Source: Fulvivirga sp. (GTDB taxonomy: Bacteria; Bacteroidota; Bacteroidia; Cytophagales; Cyclobacteriaceae). Taken from it: a DNA stretch of 64,000 nt. Position numbers and translations under genes: made by a program. Below are positions 9,043 to 19,069 of this stretch, piece after piece (position 1 is the first letter of the stretch; every line of letters starts with the position of its first letter). The stretch lies in the NCBI GenBank assembly GCA_028280565.1, contig JANQLQ010000323.1, positions 26,734 to 90,733 on the forward strand, in the 5' to 3' direction. Under the pieces are notes generated by a model. It did not search any database. It worked only from the letters and a program-made list of their open reading frames with translations, and was not told where the DNA came from.

Positions 9043-12000
9043 TTACCGGGCGAGTCGTATAACTCCTGATTTTTCTCCCATGACGGTGAGTGGAGCACCG
9101 TCAGTCAAGCTGCCTTGGATCACCCAGATGTAAGCTCCTTGGGGCTGTGACTCTCCCTCATAGGTACCGTCCCATCCTTGCTGGGTAAGCTCTGTTAAGC
9201 TTTGCGAAGTATAAACTTCATTGCCATCCCTATCGAATATACTTAGGGCGATGGTAGCGATATTACCCCCGCCGCGAAGAACGAAGCGATCATTGACTTG
9301 ATCGTCATTAGGACTGAACAAGGAAGGCAGGAAAAGCTCACTGTCGATGATCTCAAAAGTTTGGGATACATCCTGCGCTGGTTCATACTGTTCGTTACCT
9401 AATTGGCTCGCAGTAACCGTTGCTGTGCCTGGACCATCAATGGTTAGCAAATTACCATTTAAACTCGCTACTCCTGTCATAGGGGAAGTGACCAGGCCAA
9501 ACACCACAGGTTGGCCGGAATTTCCACCGGTGGCTTCTAGCATGATTGGATCAGCGCCGACACGTCGGTCTTCCAAAGGCCCAAAGGTGATCACCTGGGG
9601 TAGCCTGCCTACACTGATCGTAAACGTAACCACCGGGCTGACGTCTCGCCCTCCATTGGTTGCACCCCCATCATCTGTTAACGTAACACTGATAGTGCTA
9701 CTCCCCACAACATCCGGGGCAATGGCATAGCTCAGATTACCATTGGTATCAATTGTGGGAGGTGTACTGAACAACCCTGTATTGCTACTTTCCAAGTCAA
9801 ACACCAGCACCTGCCCAGCTTCGTCGGGTGGGCCGCTTCGGATATTTGTCGCCCAATTGTTCACTGTATAATCCGTAGCGGTAGCCCCGGCAGTCACATT
9901 TTGATCTGCCCCCCCTGTAAAACTAGGTGCGTCATTGACAGGCATTATAGTGATATCAAAGCTTTGATTTGACGACCGGTCCACCCCTCCATTGGCCGTA
10001 CCCCCGTCATCCTGTAAAAAAATAGTAACGGTTGCGGTGCCATTGGCATCTGGGGCAGAACTGTAGGTCAAAGTACCTTCGGCGTTTATCGCGGGCTGTT
10101 GGCTGAAAAGTGTGGGTTCGTCCACCGTAACATTGAAAGTTAACCCCTGGCCACTTTCATCCGCAGGACCGGCGCCTATACCTGTAGCCCAATCACTGAC
10201 CGTTTGCAACCCGGCGTCTTCCAACACCTGCTGGTTTGAACCCGGCGTAAAAACCGGGGCGTCATTCACTCCTTCCACATTGACCGTTACCGTTTCTACA
10301 CGGCTTATGTTCACGCCATCAGAAACAGTAACCTCCAATAGAAAGACTGAGAGAGACGATGCCAGGTCGTCACTATCGTTAACGGTTAACATCCCTGAGA
10401 CCGGGTCAAGATTGAAAGGCTCTAGAGCATCGCCATCAAGACTAGTATTACCCGCCGTGATCGTCCAATCCTGCAGGGCATCCCCATCGGCCTCTTGAGC
10501 GCTAATAGTACCTACCAAAGTGGTATTAGGAGCACTTTCAACCACCGTTAATACCTGGTCTAGGTCGATAACGGGGGCATTATCATCGTTGTTAATGGTC
10601 AGCGTGGCTATATTACTAATATCGACACTCAACGTAGTAGCCCCCAGGTTACTCATGGCAAGGGTAACCGTTTCATCACTTTCCACCTCGCTATCTGCTA
10701 CCGGGGTTACTGTAAAGGTCTGAGCTTCCATGGCGGAACCCGTGAAAGTTAAGAGCTGGTTGGTAACAGGGGTATAGTCCGCACCTCCAGCCGTACCATC
10801 GGAAGTACTTACCTCCAAGGTAAATCCACCTTGCACGGCATTATCCAGCGTAGCGGTTACAGTGATCGCTCCATCATTTTCATCCCCACTGACATCAGCA
10901 ATGGTTACCGAGGCTGCATCGTTATCCAGTATAGTGTAGGTAAATAAGGTATTAGCGCCAAGCACGGCGTTAACAGGACTACTCAAGGTTACTATAACCG
11001 TTTCATTCGCTTCTAATACATTATCATCCACGATGTTCGATATTTCTATAGTACCACTGGCATTCCCTGGCGTTATTGTAAGTATACCATCTGCTAGGTC
11101 ATGATCCGTACCTCCTGCTGTAGCGGTGCCGGAAACGGTATAACTAACAGTGATCACCTGCGCAGAGGAGGATGAAAGGTTAACCCCTAGGGAGGCACTT
11201 GCTACAGCCTCATCACCGTTGCTGTTCGTAGTCGCGAATTGTACTGTTGTTGTAGTTTTGGCAACGTTATCCGTAGCAGCCATACCTATATTCCCGGCAG
11301 GGTCGCTAAGGGTGACAGAAAGCGTAAGGGTACCGTCAGGCAGAGGGCTTACATCTATTCCTGTAACTTGCTGATTTCCCACGGTTATGTTACCCATGCC
11401 TGTAACTGTACCCGCGCCACCTGTACTGGTGAGTGTAAAGTTATAACTTGCTCCTACTTCGGCACCGGCAAAGGTAAAACTCGCTGCAGTTTGATTGATA
11501 GTATTGATGTCGGCCTGGTCAATCGTCACCGTGTAACCGCTCGGCACCTGCTGGTCCAAAGTTGCACTGTTATCACTGGCAGCACTACCGGTATTATTAC
11601 CGGGATCGGTAAGCGTGACTTGTACGGTTAGTATTCCATCCGGGAGAGAACTGACATCTACGGTCACCTCTTGTGGTTCAGCGGTAACAAGTATTGCATT
11701 TGAAATGGTGGCGGTATTTCCATCACCTGCACTGGAAACCGTGTAATTGATAGTGGCTCCAATTTCAGTGTTAGTAACGGTAAAAGTTGTGGCTGTAGCC
11801 CCCGATGAGTTGATAAGTGCATCATCCCATGCTACGGTATAACCAGTGGGAGGGGCGGCATCTTTAGTTTCGGTAGTTGTGGCTGCTACCCCGGTGTTCC
11901 CAGGTGCATCAGCCAAAGAAATCGTTAGGGTAATGGTACCATCTGCCAGGCCGCTCAAGTCATACCCCGTACCCCCGTTATCAAAAACTTGTGATGCAAG

Positions 12001-15000
12001 CGTAACTGCCTCTGACCCCGTAACAGCAATTCCTCCGCCACTACTAGTAAAACTGTAGTTTAAAGTTGCTCCTGTCTCCAAGCCATTGCCTGTAAATTCA
12101 ATGTTTCCTTGGTTGATCGCATTAATTTGAGTTTCACCCAGCAGGTTCATACTCACGGTATAACCAGAAGGAGCGGTTCCATCGGATACAATGCTAAATT
12201 GACTGGCTGCCGTATTCCCATTAGCGGCCGCATCAAATGCTACATTACCCCCTAGGTCTACCGTCAACGTGCCGTCCCCCGTGGGGGTGAAGTCAAACGT
12301 GTAAGTATCCCCGGTACCTCCAAAGTTACTTACCGTACCCCCGGAAACTGATACGTCTCCTACCGTAAAGCCCGTAACCGCCTCGTTGAACTCCACCGTG
12401 ACCGGGATCGGGTTGGTGTTTGTGGGACTCGTTTCCGAACTACTGATGACTACAGTCGGACTCGTTGTATCAAAGTCAATGGAAAATTGAGTCGCGGCAC
12501 TATTGCCATTGCCGGCAGCATCTAATGCAACATTACCCCCTAGGTCTACCGTCAATGTACCATCTCCTGTGGGGGTAAAATCAAACGTGTAAGTCGTGCC
12601 CGTACCCGAAAAATTACTCGACGTACCACCGCCCAAGACCAGGTCACCTACCACAAAACCCGTCACTGGCTCATCAAAAGTGACTGTGATGGGTACGGGG
12701 CTCACATTAGTAGAGGTACCTGCTGTACTTGTGATGTTCGCCGTAGGGCCCGTGCCGTCAAATAGGATGGAAAACTGCGTGGCCGCCGTATTCCCATTGC
12801 CAGCAGCATCTAGAGCCACATTACCCCCTAGGTCTACCGTCAATGTGCCGTCCCCTGTGGGGGCGAAGTCAAACGTGTAAGTATCCCCGGTACCTCCAAA
12901 GTTACTCACCGTACCCCCCGAAACTGATACGTCTCCTAACACAAAGCCCGTAACCGCTTCGTTGAACTCCACCGTGACCGGGATCGGGCTGGCGTTTGTA
13001 GGACTCGTTTCCGAGCTACTGATGACTACAGTCGGATTCGTTGTGTCAAAGTCAATGGAAAATTGAGTCGCGGCACTATTGCCATTGCCGGCAGCATCTA
13101 ATGCAACATTACTCCCTAGGTCTACCGTCAATGTACCATCTCCTGTGGGGGTGAAATCAAACGTGTAAATCGTGCCCGTACCCGAAAAATTACTTGACAT
13201 ACCACCGCTCAAGACCAGGTCACCTACCACAAAACCCGTCACTGGTTCATCAAAAGTGACTGTGATGGGTACGGGGCTCACATTAGTAGAGGTACCTGCC
13301 GTACTCGTGATGTTCGCCGTAGGGCCCGTGCCGTCAAATAGAATGGAAAACTGGGTGGCCGCAGTGTTCCCATTGCCAGCAGCATCTAGAGCCACATTAC
13401 CCCCTAGGTCTACTGTCAACGTGCCATCAATAGTGGGGGTGAAGTCAAACGTGTAGGTCGTACCTGTACCCGAAAAATTACTCGACGTACCACCGCCCAA
13501 GACCAAGTCACCCACTACAAAACCCGTCACTGGTTCATCAAAAGTGATGGTTATAGGAATGGGGCTCACATTAGTAGGGCCGCTTGCCGTACTCGTGATG
13601 TTCACTGTAGGACTTGTACCGTCAAATAGGATAGAAAACTGCGTGGCCGCCGTATTCCCATTGCCAGCAGCATCTAGAGCCACATTACCCCCTAGGTCTA
13701 CCGTCAATGTGCCGTCCCCTGTGGGGGTGAAGTCAAACGTGTAAGTATCCCCGGTACCTCCAAAGTTACTCACCGTACCTCCCGAAACCGATACGTCTCC
13801 TACCACAAAGCCCGTAACCGCCTCGTTGAACTCCACCGTGACCGGGATCGGGCTGGCGTTTGTAGGACTCGTTTCCGAACTACTGATGACTACAGTCGGA
13901 CTCGTTGTATCAAAGTTAATAGAAAATTGAGTCGCGGCACTATTGCCATTGCCGGCAGCATCTAATGCAACATTACTCCCTATGTCTACCGTCAATGTAC
14001 CATCTCCTGTGGGGGTGAAATCAAACGTGTAAGTCGTGCCTGTACCCGAAAAATTACTAGATGTACCACCGCTCAAGACCAGGTCACCTACCACAAAACC
14101 CGTCACTGGCTCATCAAAAGTGATGGTTACAGGAACAGGACTCACATTAGTAGAGGCGTTTGCTGTACTTGTGATATTCGCCGTAGGGCCCGTGCCGTCA
14201 AATAGGATGGAAAACTGGGTGGCCGCAGTGTTCCCATTGCCAGCAGCGTCTAACGCAGCATTACCTCCTATGTCTACCGTCAACGTGCCATCCCCTGCAG
14301 GGATAAAGTCAAACGTGTAAGTCGTGCCTGTACCCGAAAAATTACTAGATGTTCCGCCGCCAAGGGTCAAATCACCTGCCACAAAACCTGTCACTGGTTC
14401 ATCAAAAGTTATGGTTATAGGAACGGGGCTCACATTAGTAGGGCCGCTTGCCGTACTTGTGATGTTCACTGTAGGACTTGTACCGTCAAAGGTAATGGAA
14501 AATTGGGTCGCTGCGGTATTACCATTACCTGCTCCGTCTACAGCAATACCTCCGCCAATATCGACCGTGAGAACCCCTGCAGAAGAAGGTGTAAGATCAA
14601 ATGTATAAACAGCGCCTGTACCCGAGAAATTACTTGCTACACCATTACTAAGCACCAAATCACCCACTACAAACCCGGTAACCAACTCACTAAATGTTAC
14701 CGTGACAGGGATAGGGTTAGCATTAGTGGGATCACCGGCCGTGGTGCTTATCGTCACCGTAGGAGGCGTAATATCGTCATCATTCGTAATGTTACCCACC
14801 CCTGTAGCATCGCTGATGGTAATATCTTCGCTATTCACCACCACTAGGTTACTCAAGGTCACGTTAAAAGCTTCGTCCGACTCCCCGTTGGTATCACCGT
14901 TCACAGTCACTGTAAAGGTTTGTGTTTCTCCATTCGTACCGGTAAAAGTGAGTGTGCCACTGGCCGCCACATAATCGCCATCAGTTGTAGTAGCTGTGCC

Positions 15001-16707
15001 GTCAGAGGTAGCGTAATCTATTGAAAACCCATTAGGGATCGTATTCACCCCGGTATTTGCTGTGACGGTAAAGGTAAAGCTTTGTGTCCCCGCATCTCCT
15101 TCTGTAGCAGTTACATCCGCAATGGACACTGTAGCTGCATCGGTATCATTGAGGGTAAAAGTCTGTGGAGAGGTATTGTCTACCAGCCCATCGATCGAAA
15201 GCAGGTCAATCGTGAAGTTTTCCGGCCCTTCAACAAATGTGTCATTCGCTGCCACTATCCGTATACTATCTTTTGTGTCACCTTGTGTAATGGCGGCGGT
15301 TTGTATAAAGGTATAATCTGTATTTAAGGTAGCACTGCCCCCGGTGGCCTGTACGGTAAAGCTTGTTGTTCTCCCTGACGCAGCGTCTAGCTCATAAATT
15401 AAGTAGACATCATTTCCTTCATTCACAGCAGAAGCCTGCCGGGAAAATACCAATTCTGGCTGAAAGGCGGTATCATCATTGGTAATGGTGCCCGTAGCGG
15501 ATGAAGGTGTACCTAAAGTAGCGTTTGCCGGGCTCGAAAGCGTAATGGTAAAAGTTTCATCAAGTTCATCCAGGGTCTCACCATCCACTGCTACAGTAGC
15601 GGTTCCGCTAAGGTTACCGGGCAGTATAGTGACGGCCTGGTTAGTCACTGGGGTATAATCAACGCCGGCAATAGCCGTACCATCTGCTGTTGAATAATTT
15701 ACCGTGACCGTTTGCGTAGTTACCCGGTTCAGGCTTATGGTAAAGTCAAAATTAGTAGTACCCGCGAGGCCCTCGTTCAATGTCACATCGGCGATGGTGA
15801 GTTCCGGTACTGGGTCGTCGTCATTAATAGTGATAGTAGCTGAATTCGGGCTGCCTATGGTAGCTGTGGAAGTCCCGGTGATGGTAGCTATTATCGTTTC
15901 GGCATCATCATCATCGTTGTCATCAATCCCTGTAATGGTAGTGGTACCGGTAGTAGCCCCGGAGAGAATGGTGATGGTAGTACTGCCTGAATAATCTGTG
16001 CCATTTGCAGCCGAGCCGGTATAGTTTAAGGTAATGGTCTCATCGGCGCCGGGTGCTACGGATAAGGTAGCAGTCAAAGTAGCCGTGCCGCCATTTTCCG
16101 CTATTGCAGCGGGAGAAGTCGACAGCGTCACTTCGGGAGTCACCGCGCCGGAAGTAATATCAATCGAAAACAAAAAGTCATTGACAGTGAATCCCGTAGC
16201 TCCAGAATACGCGATGCCACCGGCATAAATACTACTGTTTGATACACGCGTGGTAAAGGAAGTCCCCGAGAAATAAAAGGTATAGGTATTTCCCGAAGTC
16301 ACACTGATCCCTGCACTGGATACATCTATGAGACTTCTTTCGTTAATCGAGGCAGTTGCTGCCGTAACCGAGCCCCCTGTAATTGTCCCCAATAGGGTTC
16401 CACCATTCCCGGCCCCTTCATAAACTGTAATGGTAACACCTGAAGCCGTATTTAATGAAAAAACACTTATACTATTTAAAGTACCTGAACCGCAAGCCTC
16501 GAAACTTTGTCCAAGCCCCGAGATGGCAACAGGGGAAGAAGTACCAGAAAAATTAGCATCAGTTATTGTACCCCCGTCATTCGAATCAAAAGAACATTGA
16601 GCTTTTACAGGATAAGAAAAAGCTAGGGTGGCAAAAAAAACTGAAAAATAGTAAAGTGATGTTGTGAGGCGATTAGTTTTACTTATTCGCTGGATCTTAC
16701 AATTCAT
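9043..16707 (-). CDS. Giant SprB-like repeat adhesin with T9SS C-terminal domain
   Basis: This 2554-residue surface protein is exported by Sec (signal peptide about 1-37, ending in VKAQC) and then by the type IX system. Domains in order are: a beta-rich N-terminal domain (about 40-190); four Calx-beta-like units (about 190-645), one holding the acidic run DDNDDDDAE; nine 96-residue Ig-like repeats (about 647-1509); three units starting PSGYTV (about 1509-1815); two Calx-beta-like units (to about 2045); cadherin-like and PVNDAP-type units (to about 2345); an MBG-like unit; and a final gliding-associated CHU_C domain (about 2445-2554) with LPSLFSPNDDQVNDRF and GTYEGESQPQGAYIWVIQG. The many Asp-rich loops suggest Ca2+ stiffening. 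A role in gliding, attachment or cell-cell contact is inferred from the SprB analogy. It is encoded 13 bases upstream of its probable secretion partner. Confidence 0.93.
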   Translation of the reverse strand: MNCKIQRISKTNRLTTSLYYFSVFFATLAFSYPVKAQCSFDSNDGGTITDANFSGTSSPVAISGLGQSFEACGSGTLNSISVFSLNTASGVTITVYEGAGNGGTLLGTITGGSVTAATASINERSLIDVSSAGISVTSGNTYTFYFSGTSFTTRVSNSSIYAGGIAYSGATGFTVNDFLFSIDITSGAVTPEVTLSTSPAAIAENGGTATLTATLSVAPGADETITLNYTGSAANGTDYSGSTTITILSGATTGTTTITGIDDNDDDDAETIIATITGTSTATIGSPNSATITINDDDPVPELTIADVTLNEGLAGTTNFDFTISLNRVTTQTVTVNYSTADGTAIAGVDYTPVTNQAVTILPGNLSGTATVAVDGETLDELDETFTITLSSPANATLGTPSSATGTITNDDTAFQPELVFSRQASAVNEGNDVYLIYELDAASGRTTSFTVQATGGSATLNTDYTFIQTAAITQGDTKDSIRIVAANDTFVEGPENFTIDLLSIDGLVDNTSPQTFTLNDTDAATVSIADVTATEGDAGTQSFTFTVTANTGVNTIPNGFSIDYATSDGTATTTDGDYVAASGTLTFTGTNGETQTFTVTVNGDTNGESDEAFNVTLSNLVVVNSEDITISDATGVGNITNDDDITPPTVTISTTAGDPTNANPIPVTVTFSELVTGFVVGDLVLSNGVASNFSGTGAVYTFDLTPSSAGVLTVDIGGGIAVDGAGNGNTAATQFSITFDGTSPTVNITSTASGPTNVSPVPITITFDEPVTGFVAGDLTLGGGTSSNFSGTGTTYTFDFIPAGDGTLTVDIGGNAALDAAGNGNTAATQFSILFDGTGPTANITSTANASTNVSPVPVTITFDEPVTGFVVGDLVLSGGTSSNFSGTGTTYTFDFTPTGDGTLTVDIGSNVALDAAGNGNSAATQFSINFDTTSPTVVISSSETSPTNASPIPVTVEFNEAVTGFVVGDVSVSGGTVSNFGGTGDTYTFDFTPTGDGTLTVDLGGNVALDAAGNGNTAATQFSILFDGTSPTVNITSTASGPTNVSPIPITITFDEPVTGFVVGDLVLGGGTSSNFSGTGTTYTFDFTPTIDGTLTVDLGGNVALDAAGNGNTAATQFSILFDGTGPTANITSTAGTSTNVSPVPITVTFDEPVTGFVVGDLVLSGGMSSNFSGTGTIYTFDFTPTGDGTLTVDLGSNVALDAAGNGNSAATQFSIDFDTTNPTVVISSSETSPTNASPIPVTVEFNEAVTGFVLGDVSVSGGTVSNFGGTGDTYTFDFAPTGDGTLTVDLGGNVALDAAGNGNTAATQFSILFDGTGPTANITSTAGTSTNVSPVPITVTFDEPVTGFVVGDLVLGGGTSSNFSGTGTTYTFDFTPTGDGTLTVDLGGNVALDAAGNGNSAATQFSIDFDTTSPTVVISSSETSPTNTNPIPVTVEFNEAVTGFTVGDVSVSGGTVSNFGGTGDTYTFDFTPTGDGTLTVDLGGNVAFDAAANGNTAASQFSIVSDGTAPSGYTVSMNLLGETQINAINQGNIEFTGNGLETGATLNYSFTSSGGGIAVTGSEAVTLASQVFDNGGTGYDLSGLADGTITLTISLADAPGNTGVAATTTETKDAAPPTGYTVAWDDALINSSGATATTFTVTNTEIGATINYTVSSAGDGNTATISNAILVTAEPQEVTVDVSSLPDGILTVQVTLTDPGNNTGSAASDNSATLDQQVPSGYTVTIDQADINTINQTAASFTFAGAEVGASYNFTLTSTGGAGTVTGMGNITVGNQQVTGIDVSPLPDGTLTLSVTLSDPAGNIGMAATDNVAKTTTTVQFATTNSNGDEAVASASLGVNLSSSSAQVITVSYTVSGTATAGGTDHDLADGILTITPGNASGTIEISNIVDDNVLEANETVIVTLSSPVNAVLGANTLFTYTILDNDAASVTIADVSGDENDGAITVTATLDNAVQGGFTLEVSTSDGTAGGADYTPVTNQLLTFTGSAMEAQTFTVTPVADSEVESDETVTLAMSNLGATTLSVDISNIATLTINNDDNAPVIDLDQVLTVVESAPNTTLVGTISAQEADGDALQDWTITAGNTSLDGDALEPFNLDPVSGMLTVNDSDDLASSLSVFLLEVTVSDGVNISRVETVTVNVEGVNDAPVFTPGSNQQVLEDAGLQTVSDWATGIGAGPADESGQGLTFNVTVDEPTLFSQQPAINAEGTLTYSSAPDANGTATVTIFLQDDGGTANGGVDRSSNQSFDITIMPVNDAPSFTGGADQNVTAGATATDYTVNNWATNIRSGPPDEAGQVLVFDLESSNTGLFSTPPTIDTNGNLSYAIAPDVVGSSTISVTLTDDGGATNGGRDVSPVVTFTISVGRLPQVITFGPLEDRRVGADPIMLEATGGNSGQPVVFGLVTSPMTGVASLNGNLLTIDGPGTATVTASQLGNEQYEPAQDVSQTFEIIDSELFLPSLFSPNDDQVNDRFVLRGGGNIATIALSIFDRDGNEVYTSQSLTELTQQGWDGTYEGESQPQGAYIWVIQGSLTDGAPLTVMGEKSGVIRLAR
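12180..14765 (-). repeat. Nine tandem 288-bp repeats inside the adhesin gene
   Basis: Nine in-frame 288-bp units each encode a 96-residue Ig-like domain with the core VTGFVVGDLVLSGG, SNFSGTG, YTFDFTPTGDGTLTVD and ALDAAGNGN. Unit types can be told apart by their first strand: PTVNITSTASGP (a), PTANITST (b) and PTVVISSSETSP (c). The order after a divergent first unit is a-b-c, a-b-c, b-c. This implies duplication of an 864-bp trimer followed by a 576-bp dimer. Units of the same type are nearly identical at the DNA level, so the array should expand and contract by recombination. Confidence 0.9.
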
Positions 16708-17034
16708 TAGTAATAACCTAGTTTACAGTGATTTATGATAGCATCCATAAACCAATCGTCTATGGCACCTGGATGCATGAGGGTAAGATCTCGGGTAGTA
16801 TTGTTTTGCCCTGTAACGTAGCAATAAAGGAAGGCACCTGGGAGATGCCTGGTTTTAATGCATGACGAGCATTGAAAAAATGTATATTAAATTTGTTATT
16901 CGACTATACAATAGTATAGACAAAAATATAAAAACCTTAAGTTACAAACAGCTCTGCGCAAAGCAGCACTTACTCGTAACACTAAATGCGTATCATTTAC
17001 AGCATGACGATCCTCGCAGTACCTCCTTTTAAGG
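16708..17034. promoter_or_regulatory. Upstream region of the adhesin operon
   Basis: Read on the minus strand, this 327-base gap contains TATTTTTG (16928-16921), which fits the Bacteroidota -7 box TAnnTTTG, with a TTTG 16 bases further upstream (16948-16945). That would give a leader of about 210 nt before the adhesin ATG. A perfect dyad CTATAC-AATA-GTATAG (16904-16919) lies just downstream of the proposed start and could be an operator. No gene is seen here. Confidence 0.35.
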
Positions 17035-17673
17035 TCAGTTTCTGGAAGGGAAAATTCCTTCTACAGCTATGATATAATTAATTGCTTGTGACGGTTGGAT
17101 ATTATAGTGACTTTCACTGCCTCCTGTCATGTCTACTGTAACACTTCCAGCTGGAGTACCACCTGTGCTAATGACTTGCCCATTAACGGTACTGCTATCA
17201 GGACCAAAAGATTTTACATTCGTAACGCCAAGACCGGAACCAAAATTAGCGACTGCAGGTACATCCCCGTTTTGAGGAATCTCGCGTACTGCCGCAGCTG
17301 TACTGAGACTTACCGCATCCGCCCCGGAACCCCCTGTTCCTGAAAAAATGGCACCATGATTATGAGCGGGTATTTCGCTAATGGAAAGCATAACTTTTTC
17401 GAATCCAAAACGTGTGCCTAGATTGAATGTGCTTACCCCTGGAGTCAACCCTGGTCCCACGCCCATATCATCGCTACCCACCGGCACCCTACCTCTAAAA
17501 TCCGGTATCCCAAAAGTAGTCCTGCCATTACCTCCAAAATTGGTCCCCAGCAGGGCAAACAACGCACTATTTGAAGTTACAGGAATGATTTGTCCACTAC
17601 AGAACGCAAATTGCCTGGGTACGAAGCTTAAAGCAGAAAGGTAAATAAGGCCCAAGAAAGAATCCATAATCAA
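17035..17673 (-). CDS. Phage tail collar domain protein (microcystin-dependent protein-like)
   Basis: This 212-residue protein belongs to the tail-collar group named after microcystin-dependent protein MdpB. It has the characteristic N-terminus SFLGLIYLSALSFVPRQFAF followed by CSGQIIPVTSNSALFALLGT and FGGNGRTTFGIPDFRGRVPVG, a Gly/Ser/Thr-rich centre, the IPAHNHGA turn, and the closing YNIQPSQAINYIIAVEGIFP. In phages this domain is part of tail fibres; chromosomal stand-alone versions without other phage genes are common and their function is unsettled. There is no Sec signal peptide and no other phage gene in the window. It is followed upstream by the binding-protein-fold gene at 17795 on the same strand, 121 bases away. 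Confidence 0.9.
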   Translation of the reverse strand: MIMDSFLGLIYLSALSFVPRQFAFCSGQIIPVTSNSALFALLGTNFGGNGRTTFGIPDFRGRVPVGSDDMGVGPGLTPGVSTFNLGTRFGFEKVMLSISEIPAHNHGAIFSGTGGSGADAVSLSTAAAVREIPQNGDVPAVANFGSGLGVTNVKSFGPDSSTVNGQVISTGGTPAGSVTVDMTGGSESHYNIQPSQAINYIIAVEGIFPSRN

Positions 17674-17794
17674 CTTGTTTTAAAAGTATAATTTAATATT
17701 AGCATATATTTATCATATTTCAAACAAAATATTGTCCTAGTCTTTGATATTTTATAGCTTCACCCTAGGACCTTTACACGTAAGAGCCTAATAA

Positions 17795-18961
17795 TCAAAC
17801 ACATAGGTAAGAATTGAGCCACCCAGAAATATTTTCCCGGTGTATTTCTTCATAGATAAAATGGTTATAGGGCAGTGCCTTACCCTCTTGTATTGTCATT
17901 TTACGAATTTGCCCTCCTCCTAGTATTACTTTTTCGATAGCTATCGTGGGATTGGCATAATTAGAATCCAAATAAAAAGTGCGCTCGCCCCTGGGTGATA
18001 TGATCTTTTCTTTTTTTAACAACTTCCTCGCTACGGCGTACTCCCCGGCCTTCAAGGACGGATACAACATTTCTAAGGCCAGCCCTATTTCATATCCTAA
18101 TAAAGAAAAAGGAGTCGGCATCCCTCCTGAATGAGATGCATATTGGAGTTTAAAGCGGTTATTATGCGGATCATCCGTAGCATAATCCCACATAGAAGCC
18201 GAATAAAAGCTCATTTCCATGTGCCTGAAAGGTTCAAGTATCTCATAAGAGGCCATATGTGGCGATACAATTAAGGGCACCTCACGGTGAAGGCCTTCGT
18301 CATAGTATAATTGAATAAACTCTTGTGCCTCGCTACCACAAAATAAGACGTGCAAATAACCCGGGCGCTCCTTCTCAAATTTGGCCAGGTATTCCTTGAT
18401 CATGCCCGTAAGCTGCATGGGTTGAGCAGGGTCAGTCGGGGCCATTACGGCATATTCTATGGCCACATTTTCACAAGCCAGCACGCCTTGCCTAAAAGCA
18501 CTGTGCATATGATACCCGGCGTCGTATACTGGCATAAATATACTGCCTTTTCCTCCAAACTCACCCTGCGCCCAATTCCCCAGGGCAAATTCTGCTTGCC
18601 AATATTGAAAGCTATTAAAAAAAATATAGTCCGAAGTATGGAACAGGAAAGGTAAATACTCTCCCATATCCGCAAACAACGCCAGCTTCCTGGCACGCTC
18701 TATCGTAGGGACAAACTCCGCCATGGCCCTGTACCCAACAAGCCCGGAAACCACGTCGACATCATGGAAGTGAATAAGTTTCTCCAATGCAGGCTTAATA
18801 GCAGACGGCTGACCTTGGTGTACGAACTCCGGGAGGAGCTGGAAATGAGGTCTTAATTTACTATGGATACCCGTTAAAATGCCTTCCATCATATCCTTTC
18901 CCAGGCGAGGGTATATCGTAGAAAAAGGGCATAAAAATCCAATCTTTATCGGTCTTGACAT
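17795..18961 (-). CDS. Type I periplasmic-binding-protein fold without signal peptide (AmiC/LIVBP-like)
   Basis: This 388-residue protein has the leucine-binding-protein fold (Peripla_BP_5/6 type). It opens directly with the first Rossmann strand (PIKIGFLCPFSTIYPRLGKD), continues with VDVVSGLVGYRAMAEFVP and FFNSFQYWQAEFALGNWA, and ends with an ABC-type LIV-binding tail (SPRGERTFYLDSNYANPTIAIEKV, cited in part). There is no signal peptide or lipobox, so it should stay in the cytoplasm, as AmiC does as an amide sensor. No ABC permease or ATPase gene is nearby. It is divergent from the formyltransferase gene (108-bp shared promoter region) and co-directional with the tail-collar gene. A ligand-sensing role in this cluster is an inference. 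Confidence 0.75.
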   Translation of the reverse strand: MSRPIKIGFLCPFSTIYPRLGKDMMEGILTGIHSKLRPHFQLLPEFVHQGQPSAIKPALEKLIHFHDVDVVSGLVGYRAMAEFVPTIERARKLALFADMGEYLPFLFHTSDYIFFNSFQYWQAEFALGNWAQGEFGGKGSIFMPVYDAGYHMHSAFRQGVLACENVAIEYAVMAPTDPAQPMQLTGMIKEYLAKFEKERPGYLHVLFCGSEAQEFIQLYYDEGLHREVPLIVSPHMASYEILEPFRHMEMSFYSASMWDYATDDPHNNRFKLQYASHSGGMPTPFSLLGYEIGLALEMLYPSLKAGEYAVARKLLKKEKIISPRGERTFYLDSNYANPTIAIEKVILGGGQIRKMTIQEGKALPYNHFIYEEIHRENISGWLNSYLCV

Positions 18962-19069
18962 CTGGAGATCAAAATTATAGCAATTATAGAATTATTTAAG
19001 AAAGATATATTTTTTATAGATTAATTTATCCTTATTTACCTAATTAAGTAATAAATAAAATAATAACAA

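Noticed and set aside
9347..16228. Many plus-strand open frames inside the giant adhesin gene
   Set aside because: They are shadows of the repeated minus-strand coding sequence: related copies recur at 576 and 864-bp offsets (12596, 13172, 14036), exactly the repeat period.
9043..16707. Repeat array as a possible CRISPR
   Set aside because: The units are 288 bp, in frame, contiguous and lack spacers; they encode Ig-like domains.
17035..17673. Tail-collar gene as evidence for a prophage
   Set aside because: No capsid, terminase, integrase or other tail gene is nearby; chromosomal stand-alone tail-collar genes are common.
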